DNA of 59,796 nucleotides from the IMG/VR virus record IMGVR_UViG_3300044712_000086, positions 1 through 59,796 of that record. The stretch is one strand, 5' to 3'. The translations under genes were made by a program, and so were the position numbers. Positions within the stretch are counted from its first letter, which is position 1. Each line of letters starts with the position of its first letter. Source of the DNA: a virus. Below the pieces are notes generated by a model. It saw only the letters and a list, made by a program, of their open reading frames with translations. It searched no databases and had not been told where the DNA came from. This document shows, in pieces, positions 41,292 through 50,070 of this stretch.

Positions 41292-44174
41292 TTATTCTTT
41301 CAGTCCTTTGTTGAGAGTATCTTTCATAAACATATAGAAAGAACTTTCTTCAGGACCGGGTTTAAGATACTTTTCTCTTAGCTTAGGATTGTTATTCCAG
41401 GTTGTAGCCATGCGTTGATATAGCGCTTGTTGAGCAGCAGGATTAGTTTGACCACCACCTAATTCAGCTGAAGCTTGTTTAACTAGATAATCTAGTTGTA
41501 CAATCTTTTCTGGTGGCATAAGCTTAGCTTTATCTCCGCTACCAATCTTGAATAAATCAGGACTGATACCAGAACGAACTGTAATCATAGAACGGCTTAG
41601 GTAAGGTGTAAGATCTTCAACTTTAGCACCACGACCTTGTTGATCGGCAATCATATCCTTAACTGCTACGTTCATAATGTTTTTAGCTTCAAGCATTTCA
41701 TTAGCATCACTTGGTTCAAAACCAATTGACTTAAAGAAAGATGCGGCTTGAGCACCCATAGCAGCAGAAGTAGGTACGTTAGCTCTTGCAGTATTAGGTT
41801 TACCCTTTACGTTAGAAGCACCATATGTTTGCTCTACAGCTTGTTCGGCAATAGTTGTAGCGTCTTTCTCTACCCACTCTTTAACTCTATTAGCTCTGGC
41901 TAAGGGAGAATGTTGTGCAGCAGAATAATCAACAATGTTATAACCTAGTTTCTGAGCATTAGCTTGGAATGAAGCTAAAGGAATTTTACTACCGGTTCTA
42001 GGATCAACAACCATAAGAGTTGTATCACCAGCACCTTTACCTGTTTTAGTTACAGCTTCTACAATTTGGAAAGTCATACCTGACTGTGGTCCACGATCAA
42101 CAGTAACTTGTCTACCAGTTTCTTTAAAGCTAAATGTAGTGCGTGGTACACCTAAATCAGCAACTTGTCTTGATTTAAGGTACTTGTCAATAGAAGCTGG
42201 TTCATAACCTTGATCAATAAGTTTATTGCGTTCGGTACGATCATCAACAGCTTTAATCTTTTCGCGTTCAAATTCTTGTTGAGCTTGAACTGTAGCACGC
42301 TTATCAGCATTAGCTAGTACATCTCTTGCGGCATATCTAACAGCTCTACCTGTTCTAGCACCAGTTAAAATACCACCAGCAGTTACAATAGCAAATCGAG
42401 CTAAGTCTCTTTCATTGAATAAACCTTTTTCACCATATAGGTTTGAAATAAAACTTTCAAGGAAGGTTTTACGTTGTACGGGGTCTTCAATTTTACTTGC
42501 TTCAGCAGCTGCTTGATCAATTTGAGGAGCTACTTGCTGTGAGAAGCTAGAAATAACTGCTTCAAAAGCACGATCATCTTTTTGAACTGGCTCTGGTTGT
42601 ACAGTAGTTTCTTTTGGAAGTTCTGCAGGAAGTGGTGGAGGTACCTTAGCTGCTTGTGCTTCAGTTTGTGTATCAGGAATCCTAACTTCTTGCATAGCAG
42701 GAGTAGGAGGCGCAATATTAGGTACTGCTTGGTAATCACCACGGGCAAGAGCTTCTTGTCTTGGTACAGACTTAGCTGCACCACGGGTAATATTAGGGTT
42801 ACCAAAGGCAGCACCACCAGCATTAGAAGCAAAGCCAGTACCAGGTGAATCACCCTGCAATGGTGCCTTAGTTAAGTCGGCTAAAACTTTAGCTGAATAT
42901 TCTTTAGCCTCTTGTGTTGGTAGGAACTCTTTCCAAGCTTCTGGTCTACCTGCTTTATTAGCTCTTTCAACAGCTTTATCAACACTACCTGGTCCAGCAT
43001 TATAAGCAGTTAAAGCCTTTTCAATATCACCATTATAACGGCTAGACATAGCTGCCATATAGTCGCCTTGGAATCTAATAGCTTTTCTAGAGTCTTTTAG
43101 GTCTTCCATTGAAATGGGTTTAATACCAAATCCAGGATCAGCAGCAGTTGTAGGTCTAATTTGAGCAATACCTAAAGCACCAGCTGGAGATGTAACTAAT
43201 TGACCTGCTTGAGGATGACCTTCTGGGTATACATTCATATTACCTGATTCAATACGTCTTTGTGAAAGAAGAATAGGTTCAGGGACAAGAACTGCAGGAG
43301 CTACGGGAGGTACAACAGCAGGTACATTACCCATTCTATTAAAACCAGGAACAGGTGCTGCAGTAATTCTTTGGGTATCAGGTGTAGGTGTAGGTGCAGG
43401 AGCTACTTCAGTAGATTGTGGAATAGTTTGACCAGCCATTCTATTAAGTAGTCTGTCTAGGAAGGAAACATTGGTAACACCATCTTCGTAGTAAGCTACC
43501 CCAGGAGTCCCTTCACTATAGTATGATACACCAGTAGTACCATCAGCATGCCACTGAGTAGCATTACGAGCAAAGTTAGCTTGCTTACGAGTGCTAGGAT
43601 CATATTTACCTAATGGTGCAGCTAATACTTTTTGAGCATATTCTTGCACACTCATTCCAGCGGCATCCGCTTTCTTAGTAAATTTACCTTCATTCTCAGG
43701 TTTAATATTAATAGAACCATCGGCATAACCTTTGATTTCTTTATTCTTCTTACGACCTTCATTAACCATACGCTTAATCGCTTTCTTATTTTTAGGATTT
43801 TGAGCAGCAGGTGCTGGAATAACAGCTTCACCAGGTGTAAGCATAGCTGGTACAGTATCAGTACCTTTAGGCATAGGTAATTGCTTTTGACCTTGCCCTA
43901 AAACTTCAGTACCAGCAAGAGGATTCATTGAAGGTAGACCTAACTTTTGACGATTAATTCGAGGTACCTTTAAAGTACCTTCAGCTAGCTTCATGGTATG
44001 ATTTTCTTCTTTATGAGTAATACCTTGGGACGCCTTAGCAGCAGCTTCTTGAAGCTTTAAATTGTGTAGCTGGTCTTTACGTTGTTGTTCTTGAAGGAAT
44101 GAAGCTTGTTTACGCTTTTCATCTGCTTCAAGCTTTAAATATTCTCTATGTTGTTTTGCGCTTAATGGCCCCAT
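41292..44174 (-). CDS. Internal virion protein with lytic transglycosylase (SLT) domain
   Basis: 960 aa. Residues ~300-420 are an SLT domain: RRIESGN with catalytic E309, GALGIAQIRPTTA and YNAGPGSVDKAV. It opens the peptidoglycan so that DNA can be ejected. A DTVPAMLTPGEAVIPAPAAQ motif (106-125) is frequent in phage ejection proteins. Three short repeats (GTTGVSYYSEG, GTPGVAYYEDG, GVTNVSFLD) lie at 212-240. The remainder is helical and Q/A-rich. Confidence 0.86.
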   Translation of the reverse strand: MGPLSAKQHREYLKLEADEKRKQASFLQEQQRKDQLHNLKLQEAAAKASQGITHKEENHTMKLAEGTLKVPRINRQKLGLPSMNPLAGTEVLGQGQKQLPMPKGTDTVPAMLTPGEAVIPAPAAQNPKNKKAIKRMVNEGRKKNKEIKGYADGSINIKPENEGKFTKKADAAGMSVQEYAQKVLAAPLGKYDPSTRKQANFARNATQWHADGTTGVSYYSEGTPGVAYYEDGVTNVSFLDRLLNRMAGQTIPQSTEVAPAPTPTPDTQRITAAPVPGFNRMGNVPAVVPPVAPAVLVPEPILLSQRRIESGNMNVYPEGHPQAGQLVTSPAGALGIAQIRPTTAADPGFGIKPISMEDLKDSRKAIRFQGDYMAAMSSRYNGDIEKALTAYNAGPGSVDKAVERANKAGRPEAWKEFLPTQEAKEYSAKVLADLTKAPLQGDSPGTGFASNAGGAAFGNPNITRGAAKSVPRQEALARGDYQAVPNIAPPTPAMQEVRIPDTQTEAQAAKVPPPLPAELPKETTVQPEPVQKDDRAFEAVISSFSQQVAPQIDQAAAEASKIEDPVQRKTFLESFISNLYGEKGLFNERDLARFAIVTAGGILTGARTGRAVRYAARDVLANADKRATVQAQQEFEREKIKAVDDRTERNKLIDQGYEPASIDKYLKSRQVADLGVPRTTFSFKETGRQVTVDRGPQSGMTFQIVEAVTKTGKGAGDTTLMVVDPRTGSKIPLASFQANAQKLGYNIVDYSAAQHSPLARANRVKEWVEKDATTIAEQAVEQTYGASNVKGKPNTARANVPTSAAMGAQAASFFKSIGFEPSDANEMLEAKNIMNVAVKDMIADQQGRGAKVEDLTPYLSRSMITVRSGISPDLFKIGSGDKAKLMPPEKIVQLDYLVKQASAELGGGQTNPAAQQALYQRMATTWNNNPKLREKYLKPGPEESSFYMFMKDTLNKGLKE

Positions 44175-44186
44175 AGATATTTCTCC

Positions 44187-44816
44187 TTAGAAAAGCTTTA
44201 ATTTCTTTGCTAGTAAACCTGCACCGACTAATAAACCAATAGGTCCAAGAGCACCTAGTGCAGCAGTACCACCAGCACCTAACGCTCCACCTAAACCAGT
44301 TGTAGCAGCAGCAGTACCTGCGGCACCTGCTCCAGCAGCACCAGCAGCGGTACCTGCAGCAGTTCCAGCGGCAGTTGTACCTAATGCACTACCAATACCA
44401 GCACCAATAGGAGCTGCGGCGGCAGTACCTACACCTAGCCCTGCACCACCAATAGGAGCAGCAGTTAAAGTAGGTGTTAATACAGCAGGAGTTAAACCAG
44501 TTATTGTACTTGCAGCAGGAGCTACACTAGGAATAGCAGCATTAGCTAAAGTAGCACCCTGCATTAATGTATTAGAAGCAGTAGCAGTTTGTGATAAAGG
44601 TGCCCCATATGCTTTAATACCTTCAGTAATACCTTTTTCAGCAGCCTTAGCCATTTGATTAGCACCCATGCTAGTAAATTGCTGGGTTGTAGGATCGGTA
44701 TTATTGTAAATTAAAGGTGCTGGTGCTTGATCTTGCGAAGGCATAATTTGAGCACCTAATGGAGCAACAGGCTTTTGAGTTTCAGTCCACGCCCAAGGAT
44801 CAATTTGCATATCCAT
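44187..44816 (-). CDS. Gly/Ala-rich internal virion protein
   Basis: 209 aa: polar N-terminus, then from ~75 a Gly/Ala/Thr-rich low-complexity stretch of glycine-zipper type and a hydrophobic end (GPIGLLVGAGLLAKKLKLF). Position corresponds to T7 gp14; likely inserts into the host envelope as part of the ejection channel. One-base overlap with the preceding gene. Confidence 0.68.
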   Translation of the reverse strand: MDMQIDPWAWTETQKPVAPLGAQIMPSQDQAPAPLIYNNTDPTTQQFTSMGANQMAKAAEKGITEGIKAYGAPLSQTATASNTLMQGATLANAAIPSVAPAASTITGLTPAVLTPTLTAAPIGGAGLGVGTAAAAPIGAGIGSALGTTAAGTAAGTAAGAAGAGAAGTAAATTGLGGALGAGGTAALGALGPIGLLVGAGLLAKKLKLF

Positions 44817-45481
44817 TATTTACCTCCAGTAGGCTGAACAGCTTGCTGTCTGGCAGGGTTACCATAAATAGCCTGTGAATAACGGGATAGCGCTTGCCAG
44901 TCTTTATCAGCAATTTGTTGTTCAATAGCTCTTTGTTCTGAGCCTAAACGGGCTACACCTGAAGCAGCAGATGAAGTTTGCGATAACGTGTCACTAACAG
45001 ATTTGCCTAATGCCTGTTCAGCAGCTTGTTTGTTAGCAATTACTTGTTGTGCAAACTTAGCCTTTGCAGCATCTTCTGAAGTCTTTTCTGCAAGAGCATG
45101 CCTAGCAGAACCTAATACCCCAGCGGCACCATATTGGTTACCGAGGTTAGCAGAAGACATTCCTACGTCTAATTTTAACGCATCCTGTAACTCATTAGCC
45201 CCACCAGTACGAGCCATTTCTTTTAAACGTTCTTGCTGGTCTTGTAAAGTGGCTGTACCTGCTTTACCAATATTAGCAATATCTTTGCCCATATCAAAAG
45301 CAGTTTGTTGGTTAGCAGTAGCACCGGCTACACGACCTAAAGCACCAGAACTGTATTGCTCTTGAGCTGCTTTACCAACACTTTCCATGTAAGGTCTTGC
45401 CCATTCAGGAATTGTTTCAACTGTTTGTGGTGGTGGTGGAGCACTACTACCGCCATATTTTTTCTTGATATTATATTTCAT
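44816..45481 (-). CDS. Internal virion protein
   Basis: 221 aa, helical, A/Q/S-rich, with APPPPQTVETIPEWARPYME near the start, a pattern seen in small internal or tail-associated proteins of podoviruses. Sits between the GNAT-like and Gly/Ala-rich genes in the ejection-protein cluster. Confidence 0.65.
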   Translation of the reverse strand: MKYNIKKKYGGSSAPPPPQTVETIPEWARPYMESVGKAAQEQYSSGALGRVAGATANQQTAFDMGKDIANIGKAGTATLQDQQERLKEMARTGGANELQDALKLDVGMSSANLGNQYGAAGVLGSARHALAEKTSEDAAKAKFAQQVIANKQAAEQALGKSVSDTLSQTSSAASGVARLGSEQRAIEQQIADKDWQALSRYSQAIYGNPARQQAVQPTGGK

Positions 45482-45897
45482 TCTAAATCCTTTCGCATTA
45501 CCACATAGGCTTGCTTAAATCCGGGAACATATTGAGGAAGGACTTTAGCCCATCCTTGCCTTCCCCATTGTTCAATTGCTTTACAACCAGTGTCCCGAGC
45601 AAATTGCTCTATGGTTGGAAAGACTTTAGATTGTTCTTCAAAATTACTACCGCTAAAAGCAATAATATGAAGTGTTTTATGTTGTGAATAATTTAAAAAT
45701 TCAGTTAAGCCAGCGCCAACTATATCGTTATTACTATCTATAACAGCCCAACATTGAGCAACACCATTAAGAATTTTAGTTAGATAGTCTATAACTGTTG
45801 ATTCTCCTTGGCTATATTGCAATACTTTATTAAAATGATTTGATAATAAAGGCCAGTATTCAACTGTTTGTTCTTTAGATAGTAAGTATATATTCAT
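45478..45897 (-). CDS. GNAT-fold protein (T7 gp13-like position)
   Basis: 139 aa with an acetyltransferase-like beta-alpha layout (AQCWAVIDSNNDIVGAGLTE, KTLHIIAFSGSNF, CKAIEQWGRQGWAKVLPQ). T7 gp13 is an internal protein with this fold and place in the gene order. Whether it acetylates anything is doubtful; no clear acetyl-CoA P-loop. ATGA overlap with the next gene. Confidence 0.66.
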   Translation of the reverse strand: MNIYLLSKEQTVEYWPLLSNHFNKVLQYSQGESTVIDYLTKILNGVAQCWAVIDSNNDIVGAGLTEFLNYSQHKTLHIIAFSGSNFEEQSKVFPTIEQFARDTGCKAIEQWGRQGWAKVLPQYVPGFKQAYVVMRKDLE

Positions 45898-46251
45898 TTA
45901 TTTACAAACTGGATTTGCTAAATCTAAAGCATTAACCCCATTAGGAATCATACTAGGGTCAATAATTTCATTAGTATTTTTATCTCTTAAGGCATGAATA
46001 CAATATGCAACTGTTTCATCAGTTAATGCTTCTAATTCATGTACTTTATCTTTGTGAATATAAATCATATGTGGAGCGGTAAATTCAGTACTTACTCCTT
46101 CAACCGTTACTTTAAGTTTACCTTTAGCAAGTAAGGTTAAATGATCAAACTGATGCGTGTGGCCGATTTCAATGTCGCCAGCTTTTTCAAAACGCATCAT
46201 GCGTGAAAAGAGGTTGGCAACGCAGCCGATGTGAACAGTAGGTGAACTCAC
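45898..46251 (-). CDS. Cupin protein (resident copy)
   Basis: 117 aa. GHTHQFDHLTLLAKGKLKV and HKDKVHELEAL provide the two cupin motifs and three histidines that can bind a metal. Homologous to the cupin at 46602-46880 but AT-rich like the rest of the genome. Begins within the stop of the preceding domain copy (ATGA). Function unknown; found next to tail genes in other phages. Confidence 0.7.
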   Translation of the reverse strand: MSSPTVHIGCVANLFSRMMRFEKAGDIEIGHTHQFDHLTLLAKGKLKVTVEGVSTEFTAPHMIYIHKDKVHELEALTDETVAYCIHALRDKNTNEIIDPSMIPNGVNALDLANPVCK

Positions 46252-46532
46252 AGAATGCTCCGTGGGATTTCGTTAGATGGCGGAGTTGCGGTTATCGGTG
46301 GCGGTGGTACGTATTCGCCAATAGGGCCGTATTTACCTGCTACAAGGTCTGCGAAAATTTTACGACCATGAACCTCAACATCGTTTATGCTGGCAGTGAA
46401 GGGTAAAACTTCATCGCCAAACTGCGAAGTTGTGATTTCGCAGTCAATTATGGTTTGTTCAGCGTTGGCCCAGCACGGGGCCAAGCGACTCGACGTTATC
46501 AACCGTTTTCGCCGCCTTCTTGACGAGGGCAA
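46248..46532 (-). CDS. Tail-associated small protein, truncated copy
   Basis: Homologous to 46877-47146 from WANAEQTIIDCEITTSQF onward (motif GDEVLPFTASINDVEVHGRK). Upstream of the W codon (about 46470) the sequence is that of a different gene read in another frame, so the native N-terminus is lost. The frame is open to a TTG at 46532 but has no ATG; it may use a non-ATG start, be translated by re-initiation at the overlapping TGA (46459), or be a remnant. Confidence 0.55.
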   Translation of the reverse strand: MPSSRRRRKRLITSSRLAPCWANAEQTIIDCEITTSQFGDEVLPFTASINDVEVHGRKIFADLVAGKYGPIGEYVPPPPITATPPSNEIPRSIL

Positions 46533-46587
46533 CGGCTTTATTTACTGCATCAAGCGCCTTGTCCGGGTCAAGGAGGAGGTCGATCAT
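46459..46587 (-). pseudogene. Truncated gene fragment at a recombination junction
   Basis: 42 codons from ATG 46587 (MIDLLLDPDKALDAVNKAVA ... SLGPVLGQR), then TGA exactly where the neighbouring domain copy begins. The start looks like that of a conserved aquatic-phage protein that continues after SLGPxLG, so its C-terminus seems cut off. GC-rich like the cassette upstream. The junction lies at a short similarity (TGGGC). Confidence 0.62.
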
Positions 46588-46601
46588 GGCCAACTACTTA
46601 C

Positions 46602-46880
46602 TCAATACTTACCTTCGGCAAAGACGTTCACAAAAACGGTCCCGTCTTCCAGCGCCTCGATTTCATGCCATTCGTTTGCCACAAGGCTAACCGGCTGCGT
46701 GTCCTTGGTCATCACCAGCTCACGGCCTTCCTTACGCACGACAGCGCGGCCCGCATGACACAGCGTCAGGTGAGAGAAAACGTGCTCGTGGCGCGGCAGA
46801 CCCTCGCCATTGTTGGCGTGATAAACGTGTAGCGTGGTGCCGTCTTGTGTGACAACAAAGCGTGGACGGATCTCGTTCAC
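46602..46880 (-). CDS. Cupin protein (GC-rich copy)
   Basis: 92 aa. PRHEHVFSHLTLCHAGRAVV and ANEWHEIEAL carry the metal histidines. ATGA overlap with the preceding domain gene, as in the resident pair. Clearly GC-richer than the resident cupin, pointing to recent acquisition from another phage. Confidence 0.72.
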   Translation of the reverse strand: MNEIRPRFVVTQDGTTLHVYHANNGEGLPRHEHVFSHLTLCHAGRAVVRKEGRELVMTKDTQPVSLVANEWHEIEALEDGTVFVNVFAEGKY

Positions 46881-47146
46881 AGCGTCTGCGCCCCCTCAAC
46901 TGTCGGCTGCGAAGAGCTGGCTGGGAGAACGGGCTCCGGCGGGGGCACATACTCAGCAATAGGCCCGTACTTACCGGCAACGATGTCGGCAAAGATTCCA
47001 CGACCGTGCGCCTCAACATCGTTGGCGCTTGCCGTAAACGGAAGAATTTCGTCCCCAAACTGCGAGGTGGTGATTTCACAGTCAATCATGGTGTGGCCTG
47101 CGTCCGCCCACCGGGGGTTTGTCAAAGATGTCAGTGTTGCTTGCAT
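46877..47146 (-). CDS. Tail-associated small protein (GC-rich copy)
   Basis: 89 aa from ATG 47146 (GAGGTGAAC before it). MIDCEITTSQFGDEILPFTA and EAHGRGIFADIVAGKYGPI define the domain, which I have seen following tail-fibre genes in proteobacterial phages; ends in PP/S-rich residues. Intact version of the truncated copy at 46248-46532. Confidence 0.68.
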   Translation of the reverse strand: MQATLTSLTNPRWADAGHTMIDCEITTSQFGDEILPFTASANDVEAHGRGIFADIVAGKYGPIAEYVPPPEPVLPASSSQPTVEGAQTL

Positions 47147-47156
47147 GTTGTTCACC

Positions 47157-47528
47157 TCAAGAAATACGAAGCCAAAGCGTTGCGGGGAAAAAGTTTGCAA
47201 AACAGTTTGAATAAGGCAGGCTGTATCCCATACACCGCCAAGTTCCCGATACTGTTGTGGAGGCGCTACCGAATACTTGGCTGGCGCTGGTGCTGGGCCA
47301 CGGGCTGGCCTTGGCGAAGCCCATATAAGCCAGAGCAGACCCCGGTCTTGTGCCGCCAGCCTGAGTCGTCGTTTGTGAGCTTTCACCCAAAAGTGCATAA
47401 GTCCCTACCGCGCCAACAGACGCGCCAGCCGTGGCGTTAAGAACGGCGGTAGTGTTAACAACAGCCGCAGTGCTTTGCGTGGTGCCATCATTAAAAAGAA
47501 TATCGGTTCCCCGAACGGTTACTGGCAT
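47157..47528 (-). CDS. Putative tail tip/fibre protein
   Basis: 123 aa. FNDGTTQSTAA near the start, a T/A-rich beta stretch and a compact ending (CMGYSLPYSNCFANFFPATL, WLRIS) resemble small receptor-binding or fibre-tip modules. GGAGG ribosome binding site. GC-rich, so likely part of the acquired cassette with the following two genes. Confidence 0.62.
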   Translation of the reverse strand: MPVTVRGTDILFNDGTTQSTAAVVNTTAVLNATAGASVGAVGTYALLGESSQTTTQAGGTRPGSALAYMGFAKASPWPSTSASQVFGSASTTVSGTWRCMGYSLPYSNCFANFFPATLWLRIS

Positions 47529-47567
47529 AAAATACCTCCGTTAAAAATATTAATCATATTAACCTTA

Positions 47568-47924
47568 TTAATAAACTGTAAATCCATCTGTTAAACTCAT
47601 TGACATTTTAAGGTTACCAGATGAGTCTTTAAATTGTAGTACACTACCAGACTCTTCTATAATCCAATTTGAGCTAACAACTCTAGAGCCAGTAACAGCA
47701 TTTGTGGCCGTTGCAGCATTACCCGTAATACTAATATCCCAAGTACCACTTGCATTACCACCAGTTCTGGTTGGAACATTTAAAGCTGTTCTTGCATCAG
47801 CTGCAGTACTAGAACCAGTTCCACCTTTAGCAATTGGCGTAGGTGCGCTAAGTGCATTAGGGTCAACCTGTCCTGATGAGTTTAAGCTATTAGCAAAATT
47901 AGCTAAATTACTTGCTTGTGTCAT
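47568..47924 (-). CDS. Tail fibre module protein
   Basis: 118 aa. ALSAPTPIAKGGTGSSTAAD and WDISITGNAATATNA are typical phage tail-fibre repeat motifs (GGTG and GNAATA). Probably trimeric and attached to the fibre encoded upstream. ATGA overlap with the 715-aa gene. Confidence 0.72.
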   Translation of the reverse strand: MTQASNLANFANSLNSSGQVDPNALSAPTPIAKGGTGSSTAADARTALNVPTRTGGNASGTWDISITGNAATATNAVTGSRVVSSNWIIEESGSVLQFKDSSGNLKMSMSLTDGFTVY

Positions 47925-50068
47925 AATTCACCTTTCAATCTCTTTACTTCTAATTGTAGACTTTCAACCTGAGATTGTAATTCTAAAAACATATCTCTAA
48001 TAGATAACTTCTTTTCAATCTCAATAGGTATATCATAACCAAGTACACCCGCAGAACTTAGTGATCCTACTGATGCTGGACCAGCACTCTTAAAAGAAGC
48101 ATATTGCACTGGTTGTCCAGCAAAATCTAATACTCCAATTAATTGTGCATTGTAAACAATATCAGCAGAACCAGGAATGCTGTAGTCAGCTGTTGGCTTT
48201 AACAATACTCCATTAAACCAGATTAAAGAAGAATTCCTTTGATAAGGTGTAGGGTAAGTTATAATAGTAGAACCAGCAGATTTTTCGGTATAGTTTTCAG
48301 TAAAGATTAAAGCATTAGCATTGTTTTTAGCGAATTCAATAATTGTAAGAACACCACCAGTAGCTGGTGACTTTAATAAATAACCTTCACCACCCGGTAA
48401 ATAAGTATAGTCTGTATCTACAATTAACACGCCATTAATAAACAATAACTCACTTCCATCAATAGATGTTCTAGGAATAATTGTTTGACCATTGCTTAAT
48501 GTTACATAACTATAAGTAAAAGGTACTTTATCGTTAGAGGTAACTGCATCAATTAATCTAATATAGTAAGCCATCATCGATTCACCACCAATACATGGTT
48601 CGGCTAATGTTAAAGTAGTTGATGTGCGTGTATAATCTGTACCATTCTGAAGTAAAATACCATTCTTAAAGAAAAGTACTTGATTTGCTTGTTCATTAGA
48701 AAAATTAAATACTGATTGATTTACTGCAGCATTAACCATACCTAAACTAAATCTAACTTGATCTAATGCACCAGCATTTAGTACTCTACCAAATTGATCT
48801 ACAACAATTTCAGCAGTGTCGGCAGGATCAAAAGAAAACCCACCACTACCAGCACCTTGACCATAAGGGTCTAAGTTAATGTTATACACACCTGTTGATG
48901 TTTGAGTATAACCAATACGACCGTCAGATGGTGAAGTTAAATCTGTTACAACAGTACCTGACCTACTATATACGTCAATGTGATTAAAAGAATTACTTTG
49001 TGAGGTTACGTCATACCAACCAGTACTATCTGGTGCTTCAGTATTATTGTCAAATGTAACAATATTGTTACCAATACTCCTATACCATAATTTTCTTTCT
49101 GTTGCTCCAAAATTACCTCCAGCACTAAACCAAAGGAAATCCGATGCTACATTATTATCGTATAAAATATCTGAGCCTAATAATCCAAAATAGCTTTTAC
49201 CGGCTGGATTATTACTAATACCGCCACCATTAATATTATCAGCATATTTTACAAGAATATATCTTGCAGGTGAAATAACTGTTAATGGTGCTTCATCAAT
49301 AATACCAATTTTATCAGTAACACTAAAAGTAGTTACGTCTAAGTTTACAAATGAATTGTCTTTAAATAATAGTAATCCTACAGGTTTAGTTTGGTAAGGA
49401 GCAATCTCAATACTTCTTCCACCATAACACCTATAGTATAATTCGTAAGTGGTACCAAAATCAAATGGTGACCACTCATAATCTTTAGGGTCGGTAGAAG
49501 CAACTAACGAATCGTTACTATATACACCATAAAACTTTTTATTAATAGGACTAGTAGATAAACCATTACCTGCAGAATCATCCGCATAACGTACTGTTAA
49601 ATACTTTTTGTATTCAGTAGTTAATCTATCTAAATCTAAAGATCTTACTGGTGCTAAAATCCAGTTAGCATCATCAGGATAAATTTCACCTACATAAAAG
49701 CTTACTTGTCTATTACCTTGTTTTAATACCCATAAATATTTGTTATTTCCAAAACTACCATCTACAGGTATCCAAGTATAATCTGCTGGATTGGTTGATT
49801 CAATAGACTGATCTGAGTTATAAATACCAAAGTAAAGTTTATTAGTTGGTACATCAGAGATACCAGCACCGAGATTATCATCGGCATATTTAATACTCAA
49901 GTATCTATAGAGAAAACCAAGGATATTATTATTGCTGTCGGTAATAATACCAGTACCTTCATCAACACTAATACTTTGATTTTGTTCAATAGCATTGATT
50001 CCTAAATACACATTGTATAAAAATGAATCTAAATCAGGATTACCAGTGTATGGTGGGATTAAAAACAT
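47921..50068 (-). CDS. Tail fibre/tail protein with internal repeats
   Basis: 715 aa. Three copies of a ~110-residue repeat begin with YLSIKYADDNLGAGIS, YLTVRYADDSAGNGLS and YILVKYADNINGGGIS and end near TWIPVDGSFG-like words. The middle holds GRIGYTQTSTGVYNI and PADTAEIVVDQFGRV; the C-terminus is a heptad coiled coil (LQSQVESLQLEVKRLKGEL) for trimerisation. Likely a virion fibre; receptor unknown. Confidence 0.72.
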   Translation of the reverse strand: MFLIPPYTGNPDLDSFLYNVYLGINAIEQNQSISVDEGTGIITDSNNNILGFLYRYLSIKYADDNLGAGISDVPTNKLYFGIYNSDQSIESTNPADYTWIPVDGSFGNNKYLWVLKQGNRQVSFYVGEIYPDDANWILAPVRSLDLDRLTTEYKKYLTVRYADDSAGNGLSTSPINKKFYGVYSNDSLVASTDPKDYEWSPFDFGTTYELYYRCYGGRSIEIAPYQTKPVGLLLFKDNSFVNLDVTTFSVTDKIGIIDEAPLTVISPARYILVKYADNINGGGISNNPAGKSYFGLLGSDILYDNNVASDFLWFSAGGNFGATERKLWYRSIGNNIVTFDNNTEAPDSTGWYDVTSQSNSFNHIDVYSRSGTVVTDLTSPSDGRIGYTQTSTGVYNINLDPYGQGAGSGGFSFDPADTAEIVVDQFGRVLNAGALDQVRFSLGMVNAAVNQSVFNFSNEQANQVLFFKNGILLQNGTDYTRTSTTLTLAEPCIGGESMMAYYIRLIDAVTSNDKVPFTYSYVTLSNGQTIIPRTSIDGSELLFINGVLIVDTDYTYLPGGEGYLLKSPATGGVLTIIEFAKNNANALIFTENYTEKSAGSTIITYPTPYQRNSSLIWFNGVLLKPTADYSIPGSADIVYNAQLIGVLDFAGQPVQYASFKSAGPASVGSLSSAGVLGYDIPIEIEKKLSIRDMFLELQSQVESLQLEVKRLKGEL

Positions 50069-50070
50069 AA

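Noticed and set aside
46862-47440. 192-codon plus-strand frame in the GC-rich cassette
   Set aside because: Antisense to three homologous or well-started minus-strand genes; arises from high GC content.
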